A DNA stretch of 45,113 nt, taken from assembly GCA_003134765.1 (NCBI GenBank), contig PLCM01000035.1, forward strand, positions 120,005 through 165,117, read 5' to 3'. Below, piece by piece: positions 16,552-24,499 of this stretch. The DNA comes from Spartobacteria bacterium. GTDB taxonomy: Bacteria; Verrucomicrobiota; Verrucomicrobiia; Chthoniobacterales; UBA10450. The stretch's first letter is position 1; each line of letters opens with the position of its first letter. Under the pieces are notes generated by a model that was not told the DNA's origin, did not search any database, and saw nothing but the letters and a program-made list of their open reading frames with translations. A program made the position numbers and the translations under genes.

Positions 16552-16565
16552 AACAGCCTAAACCT

Positions 16566-18380
16566 ATGAAAATATTGCATCCCCTTTGGGTCGGTCTTCT
16601 GTCGGCTGCCTCGATTCTTGCGCGGCGGGTCGCGTTCTCGCTGCTTTTTCTCGGCGCGGGACTGGTGCTGGTGCAGCCGTGCACGGGCGCTTCCGCTGTT
16701 GGCAGCCTCGCTACCGCACGCTATTATCACACGGCGACGTTGCTGCCCAACGGCCAGGTGCTTGTCGCAGGAGGACAGGACAACAGCTTCAGCTCTCTCG
16801 CGAGCGCGGAACTGTACGATCCGGCGAGCGGGACCTGGACGGCCACCGGCAGCCTCGGGGCCGCACGCTTTGGTCACACGGCGACGTTGCTGCCCAACGG
16901 CCTGGTACTCGTCGCAGGAGGTATTAACAGCGGCGGCGATCTCGCGAGCGCGGAACTGTACGATCCGACGAGCGGGTCATGGACGCCGACCGGCAGCCTC
17001 GCCACCGCACGCGATGCACACACAGCGACGTTGCTGCCCAACGGCCAGGTGCTCGTCGCAGGAGGAGAGGACAGCGGCGGCGCTCTCGCGAGCGCGGAAC
17101 TCTACGATCCAGCGAGCGGGACCTGGAGTGTTACCAGCAACCTCGGGACCGCACGCTTGAATCACACGGCGACGTTGCTGCCAAGCGGCCAGGTGCTCGT
17201 CGCAGGAGGAGTTAACAAGAGCGGTGCTCTCGCGAGCGCGGAACTGAACGATCCGGCGAGCGGGACCTGGACGGCCACCGGCAGCCTCGGGACCGCACGC
17301 GATGTACAGACGGCGACGTTGCTGCCCAACGGCCAGGTGCTCGTCGCCGGAGGAATTAACAAGAGCGGCGTTCTCGCGAGCGCGGAACTCTACGATCCAG
17401 CGAGCGGGACTTGGAGTGTTACCAGCAGCCTCGGGACCGCACGCTCTCTCCACACGGCGACGTTGCTGCCCAACGGCCAGGTGCTCGTCGCCGGAGGTCG
17501 TAACAGCGGCGGCGCTCTCGCGAGCGCGGAACTCTACGTCGGGCAGTCAACACCGCCGACCTTGCTCAACATCTCTACCCGCATGCGCGTTCTTACCGGC
17601 GACCAGGTGCTGATCGGTGGCTTTATCGTTACCGGAACGGATCCAAAGAAGGTGATTATTCGCGGGATGGGACCTTCGCTCAATGTGAATGGCACCCCCA
17701 TTCCCGGCCAGTTAGCTGATCCAACCTTGGAGCTGCATAAGCCGGACGGCACGGTCATTATCAACGACAACTGGAAGATCAACGATCAGACCGGCCAATC
17801 GCAGGAAGCTGACATCCGCGCCACGACAATTCCACCGGCAAACGATTTGGAATCGGCTATTATCGCGACCCTTCCTCCCGGCAACTACACCGCAGTCCTC
17901 GCGGGTAAGAATGGCGGAACGGGCGTGGGGTTAGTAGAGGTTTACGACCTGGCGCAAGGCGCGAACTCACAACTAGCCAACATCAGTTCCCGTGGTTTTG
18001 TCGATACCGGCGATAACGTCATGATCGGTGGGTTGATCGTTGGCGGAGGAACCGGAGGCGGGACTACCAAAGTGATTGTGCGCGCGATAGGCCCATCACT
18101 CAATGTGAACGGCACCCCCGTTCCCGGGCGGTTGGCTGATCCAACCCTTGAACTGCGCAACGCAAGTGGAACTATGATTATGACCAACGACAACTGGAAG
18201 ATCAACGATCAAACCGGCCAATCTCAGGAAGCCGACATCCGCGCCACGACCGTTCCACCGACTGACGATTTGGAATCGGCCATCGTGGCCACGCTTCCGC
18301 CTGACAACTACACCGCGATTGTTCGCGGCAAGAATAACACGGTCGGGATTGCAGTCGTGGAAGCGTACAATCTGCAGTAG
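16566..18380 (+). CDS. Secreted Kelch-repeat propeller protein with two C-terminal IGGFI/GPSL modules
   Basis: A 604-aa exported protein. Signal peptide at about 1-42 (SILARRVAFSLLFLGAGLVLVQ...GASA). Six Kelch-like repeats (about 45-330) each read LGTAR-xxHTATLLPNGQVLVAGG...ASAELYDPASGTW, expected to close a six-bladed propeller. Two modules follow: ISTRMRVLTGDQVLIGGFIV... ending VEVYDL, and ISSRGFVDTGDNVMIGGLIV... ending VVEAYNLQ at the stop. The N-terminus is nearly identical to the partial gene at 44852, so these are recent paralogues. Second gene of the tandem cluster. Confidence 0.85.
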   Translation: MKILHPLWVGLLSAASILARRVAFSLLFLGAGLVLVQPCTGASAVGSLATARYYHTATLLPNGQVLVAGGQDNSFSSLASAELYDPASGTWTATGSLGAARFGHTATLLPNGLVLVAGGINSGGDLASAELYDPTSGSWTPTGSLATARDAHTATLLPNGQVLVAGGEDSGGALASAELYDPASGTWSVTSNLGTARLNHTATLLPSGQVLVAGGVNKSGALASAELNDPASGTWTATGSLGTARDVQTATLLPNGQVLVAGGINKSGVLASAELYDPASGTWSVTSSLGTARSLHTATLLPNGQVLVAGGRNSGGALASAELYVGQSTPPTLLNISTRMRVLTGDQVLIGGFIVTGTDPKKVIIRGMGPSLNVNGTPIPGQLADPTLELHKPDGTVIINDNWKINDQTGQSQEADIRATTIPPANDLESAIIATLPPGNYTAVLAGKNGGTGVGLVEVYDLAQGANSQLANISSRGFVDTGDNVMIGGLIVGGGTGGGTTKVIVRAIGPSLNVNGTPVPGRLADPTLELRNASGTMIMTNDNWKINDQTGQSQEADIRATTVPPTDDLESAIVATLPPDNYTAIVRGKNNTVGIAVVEAYNLQ

Positions 18381-18391
18381 CGCCGTCAGGT

Positions 18392-18418
18392 AGGGACGGC
18401 TCTCCGAACCGTCCGACT
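18392..18418 (+). terminator. Rho-independent-like terminator after the Kelch gene
   Basis: GGGACGG, loop CTCTCCGAA, CCGTCC, followed by GACTTTTC, 11 bases downstream of the TAG stop. A moderate GC stem with a short T-run. Confidence 0.55.
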
Positions 18419-18484
18419 TTTCGAGGCGAAATTTCCGTTCGAAGATTATCACCGGCTGGCGGCGACGCGGGACAAGGTGGACCT

Positions 18485-18535
18485 GCCGCCGACGGCGTCG
18501 GGAACACGACCGGGGAGGGATTGGTCGAAGTCTGA
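18485..18535 (+). pseudogene. Second remnant of a module tail
   Basis: From 18494 the frame reads GVGNTTGEGLVEV-stop (TGA 18533-18535), the typical module ending (compare RGVNNTTG..LVEVY). The N-terminal part is absent. As after the SBBP gene, debris of the module sits right behind an intact copy. Confidence 0.6.
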
Positions 18536-18552
18536 GTCTCTCTCGGAAATTT

Positions 18553-18582
18553 TTGGCCCCTTTTTGTCTCTGGCTCCGCTTT
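18553..18582 (+). promoter_or_regulatory. Shared bipartite promoter-like motif, copy 3 (TGGCCCC-N15-CCGCTTT)
   Basis: TTGGCCCC at 18553-18560 and CCGCTTT at 18576-18582 with the same 15-base spacer as the other two copies, although the spacer sequence itself has diverged. ATG 18602 lies 19 bases further on. Confidence 0.55.
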
Positions 18583-18601
18583 GTGTTGGTGGAGGCAAAT
18601 C

Positions 18602-20509
18602 ATGAAGAAAATTTCACCGCGCATTTTCGCACTTTCGTTGCTCGTTCTTATCGGAATCGCTGGGCCGCTGCGGGCGCAGATCGCGTACGTCAGCGTCGGG
18701 CCAAACGGGACTTTTCAGCTTCATCAGATGAATGCGGATGGGAGCGGCGACACCCTGATCGGGGTGCCTTTCTCCAATCCCGGCTTTCCCACCTGGTCGC
18801 GTGACGGAGCGTTGCTGGCCGTGACCGCGTTCGATGGGGCGCTGCAAGGTCTGCACACGCAGAATGTTTATTCCATCAGTCGAGCTACCGGCGCGGTGCA
18901 GAAGCTCACCAACTACCTGGACATCCTCGATCCGGCGAACGTGGCGTTGAGTTACACCTTTCCCTACTACAAGGCGTTCTCCACCGACCGCAGCGCTCTC
19001 GCGACCTTTTCCCTCACTCAGACCGGCGGTGGGGGCAATGGTGTGGTCGATTTGCCGGTCCTGGAAATTCATTCACTGACCGGCACGGCGAATCCGATCC
19101 AGGTGCATACGGACAAGGGAGGCGATGGAAAACATCACGGCGGCGAGGGCGTGGATTGGTCGCCGACGCAAAACGTCCTGGCGGCGCCGCTCGAATCGAG
19201 CGCGCCCTTCTTGAGCGGCGGTGGTCCGGGTGAAACGACTGCTATTTTCCTGATCGACCCGGTCAATGCCGCTGTGCTGCAAGGTCGCGCCCGTCAGGTC
19301 ACCTTTCCACGCGCTGACGCGGACATCTCGACCGGACTTTTTTGGACCGAGCACGATTACCAGCCGAAGTTTTCGCCCAATGGCGTCGGGCTCGCCTATG
19401 TGCGCTCCTTCCAGGCGCACGCACTTCTCACCTCGCTCACTCCGAATCCCGATATTCAGTCCCTCCACATCCTCAACGTGAACACCGGCGCGGACACGCA
19501 AGTGATCACCTTTCCGGCTGGCAGATACGTCTCCAGTCTCGATTGGTCGCCTGATGGCACCCAGCTTGTCTTCGATCTGGGCCTGCAAGTCGATAGCGGC
19601 GTGGTTGGACTGCTGCAGCGCGCACAGCCGGCGACGAACCAGATTTATGTGGTGAACGTCAACGGCACTGGCATGACCCAATTGCGCGGCAACGGAAACG
19701 GCATGCCCTCCTGGTCGCGCACCTCCGCGTCGCAGCAGCCGATCACGCTGGGCAACATCTCGACGCGGATGCGCGTCGGCACCGGTGATAACGCGATGAT
19801 CGGCGGGTTCATTATTACCGGAAGCGAGTCGAAGAAGGTGATCATTCGAGGTATGGGTCCTTCGCTGGGAGCGGCCGGAGTGCAAGGTGCATTGACCGAT
19901 CCTTTCCTGGAACTTCATGACGGGACTGGCGCCATCATTGCCACAAACGACAACTGGCAACAGGCGCCGAACACGAATGAAATTCCGAACGGGTTCGCGC
20001 CCGGCGATCCGCGTGAATCCGTCATCGTGACGACCCTCGCGCCCGGCAGTTATACCGCCGTCGTCCGGGGAGCGAATGGCGAGACCGGCGTGGGCATCGT
20101 CGAGACTTACGATCTGACGCAAAGCGCCAGTTCCAAACTCGCGAACATCAGCACCCGCGGCTTCGTGGAAACCGGCGACAACGCCATGATTGGCGGCCTG
20201 ATCATGACGGGCGGGAGCGCGAAAGTCATCGTGCGCGCGATCGGCCCGTCGCTGCAAAATGCGGGGATCGCGAATGCGTTGCAGGATCCGACCCTCGAAT
20301 TAATCAATGGAAACGGTGCGTCCGTGGCATCGAACGACAACTGGCAGCAGGCGCCGAACACGAATGAGATTCCCAACGGATTCTCCCCGAGCGATCCACG
20401 CGAATCCGTCATCGTGACGACGCTTTCCGCCGGCAATTACACCGCGATCGTGCGCGGCAAGAACGACACGGTCGGCATCGCGGTCGTGGAAGCCTACAAT
20501 CTGCAGTAA
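18602..20509 (+). CDS. Secreted TolB/PD40-like propeller protein with two C-terminal IGGFI/GPSL modules
   Basis: A 635-aa exported protein. ATG 18602 follows a good ribosome site (GGTGGAGG); a TTG seven codons upstream is not needed. Signal peptide at about 1-24 (ALSLLVLIGIAGPLRAQ). Residues 25-380 carry PD40/TolB-like blades (LHQMNADGSGDTLIGVPF..PTWSRDGALLAV, DYQPKFSPNGVGLAYV, VSSLDWSPDGTQLVFDL, MPSWSRTS). Two modules follow: ISTRMRVGTGDNAMIGGFII... and ISTRGFVETGDNAMIGGLIM... ending VVEAYNLQ. Third gene of the tandem cluster. TolB-like blades are common in surface and secreted proteins; the ligand is unknown. Confidence 0.85.
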   Translation: MKKISPRIFALSLLVLIGIAGPLRAQIAYVSVGPNGTFQLHQMNADGSGDTLIGVPFSNPGFPTWSRDGALLAVTAFDGALQGLHTQNVYSISRATGAVQKLTNYLDILDPANVALSYTFPYYKAFSTDRSALATFSLTQTGGGGNGVVDLPVLEIHSLTGTANPIQVHTDKGGDGKHHGGEGVDWSPTQNVLAAPLESSAPFLSGGGPGETTAIFLIDPVNAAVLQGRARQVTFPRADADISTGLFWTEHDYQPKFSPNGVGLAYVRSFQAHALLTSLTPNPDIQSLHILNVNTGADTQVITFPAGRYVSSLDWSPDGTQLVFDLGLQVDSGVVGLLQRAQPATNQIYVVNVNGTGMTQLRGNGNGMPSWSRTSASQQPITLGNISTRMRVGTGDNAMIGGFIITGSESKKVIIRGMGPSLGAAGVQGALTDPFLELHDGTGAIIATNDNWQQAPNTNEIPNGFAPGDPRESVIVTTLAPGSYTAVVRGANGETGVGIVETYDLTQSASSKLANISTRGFVETGDNAMIGGLIMTGGSAKVIVRAIGPSLQNAGIANALQDPTLELINGNGASVASNDNWQQAPNTNEIPNGFSPSDPRESVIVTTLSAGNYTAIVRGKNDTVGIAVVEAYNLQ

Positions 20510-20518
20510 GGGGCTGTC

Positions 20519-20537
20519 CGCTTCGCTGTGCGAAGCG
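20519..20537. terminator. Hairpin CGCTTCG-CTGTG-CGAAGCG after the propeller cluster
   Basis: A perfect 7-bp stem just after the stop at 20509, without a T-run. The same hairpin word occurs after rmuC at 22180-22198, so it may be part of a dispersed repeat rather than a dedicated terminator. Confidence 0.4.
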
Positions 20538-20628
20538 CGAATCGTTCTATCGCTTACCACGCGTTCCTCGCGTCGCCCACAGGGCGACGGCTACAGGGTA
20601 AGGCTGCCGGGCGACGATCCCTGCCATT

Positions 20629-20758
20629 TGTCATTCTGAGCGAAGCGGAGCGGAGTCGAAGAACCTCTTACTTTGCCTTCGTTTGCCGCGATTTTCTCGC
20701 TGGCGCTCGCGAAAGCCAGAGGTCCCTCGATCCGGCAGCTGCCGGACTCGGGATGACA
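20629..20758. repeat. TGTCATTCTGAG/CTCGGGATGACA element, copy 3
   Basis: A 130-base element closely similar to 8974-9091 with inverted ends. It lies in the 379-base gap between the propeller cluster and rmuC; the rest of the gap (20538-20628 and 20759-20888) holds short GC-rich palindromes (CGTCCCTAC, GGCGACGG) but no gene that I can see. Confidence 0.85.
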
Positions 20759-20888
20759 GAATTGGTAGGGATGGCGCGCTGCGCCGTCCGTTCCGAGCGT
20801 CATTGATCATCGACTGGAAAACTCGGCGGACGCCGCAGCGCGGCGTCCCTACCTTGAATATACGTCCGCTTTCTGTTAGTCGCAGTGG

Positions 20889-22178
20889 GTGAACCCTCTG
20901 CTCTACTCGCTGCTTGGATTGGTTGCCGGCGCGACGATTGCCGCGATCATCTTTTTTCTCACGCGCCAGCGGAGCGTGGATGATTCGGAATTCCTTAGCC
21001 GCCTTGAGGCGTTCGACCGCGCCCAGGAACGGCAGGAGAAGATGTTCCGCGACGAATTTGGGCGGGTCCGGGAGGAATCGTCCGGGTCGGCCAGGGCGCA
21101 GCGCGAGGAATTGGGCGGGGCGTTGAAGAATGTGAGCGAAACGACCTTAAAATCGCTCACGGAAATAAGCGGAATGTTGCGCGACCAACTCGATCAGGTC
21201 ACGGGGCAGGCGCGGCGGCTCACAGACAACGTTGATGCGCGGCTGAAGGAGTTGCGCGAGGAGAACACGGGCCAGCTCGAAAAGATGCGGGCGACGGTAG
21301 ACGAGAAATTGCAGGGAACCCTGGAGAAGCGGCTCGGCGAATCGTTCAAGCTGGTGAGCGATCGGCTCGAACAGGTGCACCAGGGCCTGGGCGCGATGCG
21401 GCAACTGGCCAGCGACGTGGGCGGCTTGCAAAGAGTCCTCGCGAATGTGAAGACGCGCGGTGGCTGGGGTGAAGTGCAGCTCGGCAATCTGCTCGAGCAG
21501 GTTCTCACGTCCGATCAATTCGCGCGCAATGTGAGGACGCGCGACGACACCGGCGAGAACGTCGATTTTGCAATTAAGCTGCCCGGCGATGAAAATGGCG
21601 CGCCGGTTTGGCTGCCGATCGACGCGAAATTTCCAACGGAGGATTATCAGCGGCTGGTGGCGGCCCAGGACAAGGGCGATGTCGATTTGATTGAAGGCGC
21701 GATGAAAGGCCTGGAGACGCAGTTGAGAAAAAACGCGAAGGATATTTGCGCGAAGTACATCAACCCGCCGCGCACGACCGATTTTGCACTGATGTTTCTC
21801 CCGACGGAGGGCCTCTATGCCGAGGCAATCCGGCGCGTCGGCCTGGCGGAACAGGTGCAACGGGATTGTCGCGTGGTTTTCGCCGGGCCTACGACCCTCG
21901 CGGCGTTGCTCAACAGTTTGCAGATGGGGTTCCGCACTCTCGCGATCCAGAAGTCCTCGAGCGAAGTTTGGAACTTGCTCGCGGGGGTGAAAACTGAATT
22001 TGGAAAATTCGGGGAAGCATTGTCAAAGGTCAGGGAGAAACTCGATCAGGCTTCCCGGGACATGGATAAAGTGGAAGTACGGTCGCGCGCGATCTCAAAG
22101 CAGCTGCAAAATGTGGACAATCTCCCAGCCAATCCGCAGCCGCTTCTGCCCGATCTGTTATCGGGCGACGACCTGTAG
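20889..22178 (+). CDS. rmuC: DNA recombination protein RmuC
   Basis: A 429-aa RmuC-family protein. N-terminal membrane anchor (about 4-24, LYSLLGLVAGATIAAIIFFL), long coiled coil (about 30-190, rich in E, R and Q), then the conserved RmuC domain (about 195-400): GGWGEVQLGNLLEQVL, WLPIDAKFPTEDY, TTDFALMFLPTEGLYAEA and AGPTTLAALLNSLQMGF. The domain is a PD-(D/E)XK-type nuclease fold; in E. coli RmuC limits recombination at inverted repeats. GTG 20889 is the best start because it places the membrane helix directly at the N-terminus. Apparently monocistronic. This gene lies in a region rich in palindromic repeats. Confidence 0.92.
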   Translation: MNPLLYSLLGLVAGATIAAIIFFLTRQRSVDDSEFLSRLEAFDRAQERQEKMFRDEFGRVREESSGSARAQREELGGALKNVSETTLKSLTEISGMLRDQLDQVTGQARRLTDNVDARLKELREENTGQLEKMRATVDEKLQGTLEKRLGESFKLVSDRLEQVHQGLGAMRQLASDVGGLQRVLANVKTRGGWGEVQLGNLLEQVLTSDQFARNVRTRDDTGENVDFAIKLPGDENGAPVWLPIDAKFPTEDYQRLVAAQDKGDVDLIEGAMKGLETQLRKNAKDICAKYINPPRTTDFALMFLPTEGLYAEAIRRVGLAEQVQRDCRVVFAGPTTLAALLNSLQMGFRTLAIQKSSSEVWNLLAGVKTEFGKFGEALSKVREKLDQASRDMDKVEVRSRAISKQLQNVDNLPANPQPLLPDLLSGDDL

Positions 22179-22179
22179 C

Positions 22180-22198
22180 CGCTTCGCTGTTCGAAGCG
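22180..22198. terminator. Hairpin CGCTTCG-CTGTT-CGAAGCG after rmuC
   Basis: Starts two bases after the rmuC stop; the same 7-bp stem as at 20519-20537 with one loop change. No T-run, so termination is only a suggestion. Confidence 0.4.
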
Positions 22199-22200
22199 TC

Positions 22201-22396
22201 TGTCATCCCGAGCCGCGCAGACGGCGAGGGACCCCGCACCAAATGACGAATTCCGAATGTCGAATGTCGAAAGAATGACAAAACATGAATGCGAAAAGGA
22301 AAGCGCCGAGCGTCGCTGTCCGATCTTCGGCATTCGTCATTCGATCTTCGTCATTCATCGCGAGGTCCCTCGCCGTCTGCGCGGCTCGGGATGACA
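22201..22396. repeat. Element with perfect 32-bp terminal inverted repeats, TGTCATCCCGAG family copy 4
   Basis: Arms 22201-22232 and 22365-22396 are exact reverse complements (opening TGTCATCCCGAGCCGCGC, closing in CGGCTCGGGATGACA). The interior contains AATGTCGAATGTCGAAA and inverted CATTCGTCATTCGATC words. It lies between the convergent rmuC and DUF885 genes and is the best-preserved member of the family. Confidence 0.9.
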
Positions 22397-22412
22397 TGTA
22401 TCAATTGTGCCG

Positions 22413-24401
22413 CTACAGCACTTCGTCCCACTTCGTTTTGTCCTTGAGCATCACCTCGCGCAGGAGCCGGATCGGCAGCATTCCGTGGTTGAGCAACTCG
22501 TCGTGGAATTTTTTGAGTGAAAAACGGGCCCCTTCCTGGGCCTGGTAATCGCTGCGTAATTTCAGGATCTCGAGCTTGCCAAGAGTGTAGTTGAAATAAC
22601 CAATATCGAACGTGCCACGCATCGCTTCGGCGAGGGCGGGCTTTTCTTCATAGTAGCAGTTTTCCTGAAAGAATTTCGTCGCGTCCTCGACTGACATCCC
22701 CTGGGTGTGCATCTTGATTGATACGCAGAGGCGACAGAGCCGGGCCATCGCAGCCTGGGCCTGGACCATCCGATATTTCGCGGCCCGCTGGACTTCGTCT
22801 TCGGATGGTTTCGTGCCAGGTGCGGCGCCGCCGAAACCTTCGTCGACGATCATTTTTTCGCAGTAATGCGCCCAGCCTTCAATGAATGAGGTGGCGCCAA
22901 AAACTTTTTCGACCTTCGTCGCCTTCGATGCGTTTAAATGCAGAAACTGCACGTAGTGGCCGGGATAAACTTCATGGATCGAAACCAGATCGCTCATGAA
23001 GTAATTGAACGAAGTAAGCCATTGCTCCTTCTGCAACTCCGTCCAGTCATTCTCGGGTGGGGTGACATAAAAATACGATTCGTTCGCGCGTTTTTCGAAC
23101 GGGCCCGGCGTGTCCATGGAGGCAAAACTCGTCGCCCGACGATCCTGCGGGGTTTCCTTTACCAGTGCTTTCGCATCGGCCGCGATCGTGACCAGCTTCC
23201 GTTCGGAAACAAATTTTTTTACCGCATCCAGCCGCTTCGCCACTTCCGGGATCAGATTTTCCGCGGTCGGATGGTCGCTCTGGATTTGCTTGAAGACGAC
23301 GTCGGCTGGCCGGGTTTCATCAATTTTCTTGGCGGCTTCGGAGAAAACGTCCTGCTCCTTCTGTAACTCGGATAATCCCAGCTCGAGCAATTTCGCCGGC
23401 GGGATGTTCACGAACTCGGACTCCGCCAAAAAGCGCTGGTATTTCTCTTCCCCGATCGCGAATTCGGGTGTGGCTTTCGGCAGTTTTTCCTTCTCCAGCC
23501 AGCCGGCGTAGTCGGCCAGAGCAATCGAGGCGCGCCGGTTCGATTGGAGGAAGGTGCCGCGCAGGGTTTCGTCTTTCAGATCGCCCAGTGATTCGACCAG
23601 GTCTTTCTTGAGGAACTCCGACGCCCCCCGGGCGGTCTGAATAGCCAGCTCGACGTACGGCTTCGGCAGCACCTCGGCCAGATTTGTCTTGGCGGCGATC
23701 ATGATATTGGGCGCCTGGTTCTCAACCACGATGATGCTGCGGACGCGATCCTCGATGGGCGCGTATTTCCGCTTCGCGTAAACGCCAACGTCGATCGCAC
23801 GGGCATAGGTCATCGGGTTGTGGTCGTAGATGGCCAGGTCCTGGATAAAAAAGAGCTCTTTTTTGATCGCTGCCTGGAGGAGGCGGAGATCGATCGCGGC
23901 GCGCGGACCGAGCTTGGCGAGATCGAATTTTGTGAGGCGATCGTCGAACCGCCGGAGCCGGGCGAGCTCGGCATCGATGGCCAGGCGGGTGTCCTCGTTG
24001 ATGCGGCCATCGTATTCGTGGAAACCGAGGGCGGTGGCGTGGAGCGGGCGGGCGGCGAGGTAGCCGCGAATGTATTCGTCGGCGACGCCGTCCAGCTCGG
24101 CGTCGGGTTTGAGGGCAGGGGTCGGCTTTGGCGAGGATTTTGGTTTTGGGGTAGGAGAGGAAGCGGAAGCGGGGGAGGCGGAATCGGAAGGCGACGGGGA
24201 GGACTTTGGCTTGGAAGGTGCGGAGGGGGCGGGTTTCGCCGAAGGGGTGGGTGACGCCTTTTGCATCGGCTTCACTGGTCCGGTTGGCTTTAGCGGCGGC
24301 CCGGGTTTTGGCGTCGGCGTCGGACTGGGCGAAGGCGCGGCCCAAAGGAGCGAGGCGACCAGGCAAAACGGCAGCGCGAAGATGAAGCGACGTAATCTCA
24401 T
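22413..24401 (-). CDS. Secreted DUF885 family peptidase-like protein
   Basis: A 662-aa exported protein. Signal peptide at 1-21 (FALPFCLVASLLWA-AP), then about 75 residues of Pro/Ser/Lys-rich linker (SPSPTPTPKPGPP... to KPTPALKP), then the DUF885 domain. The zinc-metallopeptidase-like motif HEVYPGH is at about 476-482 with a downstream FIEGW (E about 508), consistent with the HExxxGH...E signature of this family. DUF885 proteins are generally thought to be metallopeptidases; the substrate is unknown. Divergent from the S41 protease with 98 bases between. The linker suggests tethering away from the membrane or a flexible spacer. Confidence 0.88.
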   Translation of the reverse strand: MRLRRFIFALPFCLVASLLWAAPSPSPTPTPKPGPPLKPTGPVKPMQKASPTPSAKPAPSAPSKPKSSPSPSDSASPASASSPTPKPKSSPKPTPALKPDAELDGVADEYIRGYLAARPLHATALGFHEYDGRINEDTRLAIDAELARLRRFDDRLTKFDLAKLGPRAAIDLRLLQAAIKKELFFIQDLAIYDHNPMTYARAIDVGVYAKRKYAPIEDRVRSIIVVENQAPNIMIAAKTNLAEVLPKPYVELAIQTARGASEFLKKDLVESLGDLKDETLRGTFLQSNRRASIALADYAGWLEKEKLPKATPEFAIGEEKYQRFLAESEFVNIPPAKLLELGLSELQKEQDVFSEAAKKIDETRPADVVFKQIQSDHPTAENLIPEVAKRLDAVKKFVSERKLVTIAADAKALVKETPQDRRATSFASMDTPGPFEKRANESYFYVTPPENDWTELQKEQWLTSFNYFMSDLVSIHEVYPGHYVQFLHLNASKATKVEKVFGATSFIEGWAHYCEKMIVDEGFGGAAPGTKPSEDEVQRAAKYRMVQAQAAMARLCRLCVSIKMHTQGMSVEDATKFFQENCYYEEKPALAEAMRGTFDIGYFNYTLGKLEILKLRSDYQAQEGARFSLKKFHDELLNHGMLPIRLLREVMLKDKTKWDEVL

Positions 24402-24499
24402 GGCAGCTGCGGCGCGCCAACCTTAGACGACGCTTTGCGCGTTGCCAAAAATTTCCGCATGGGCGATCATCGTCTTCGCCTGCCAACGGAATTTCGCCT

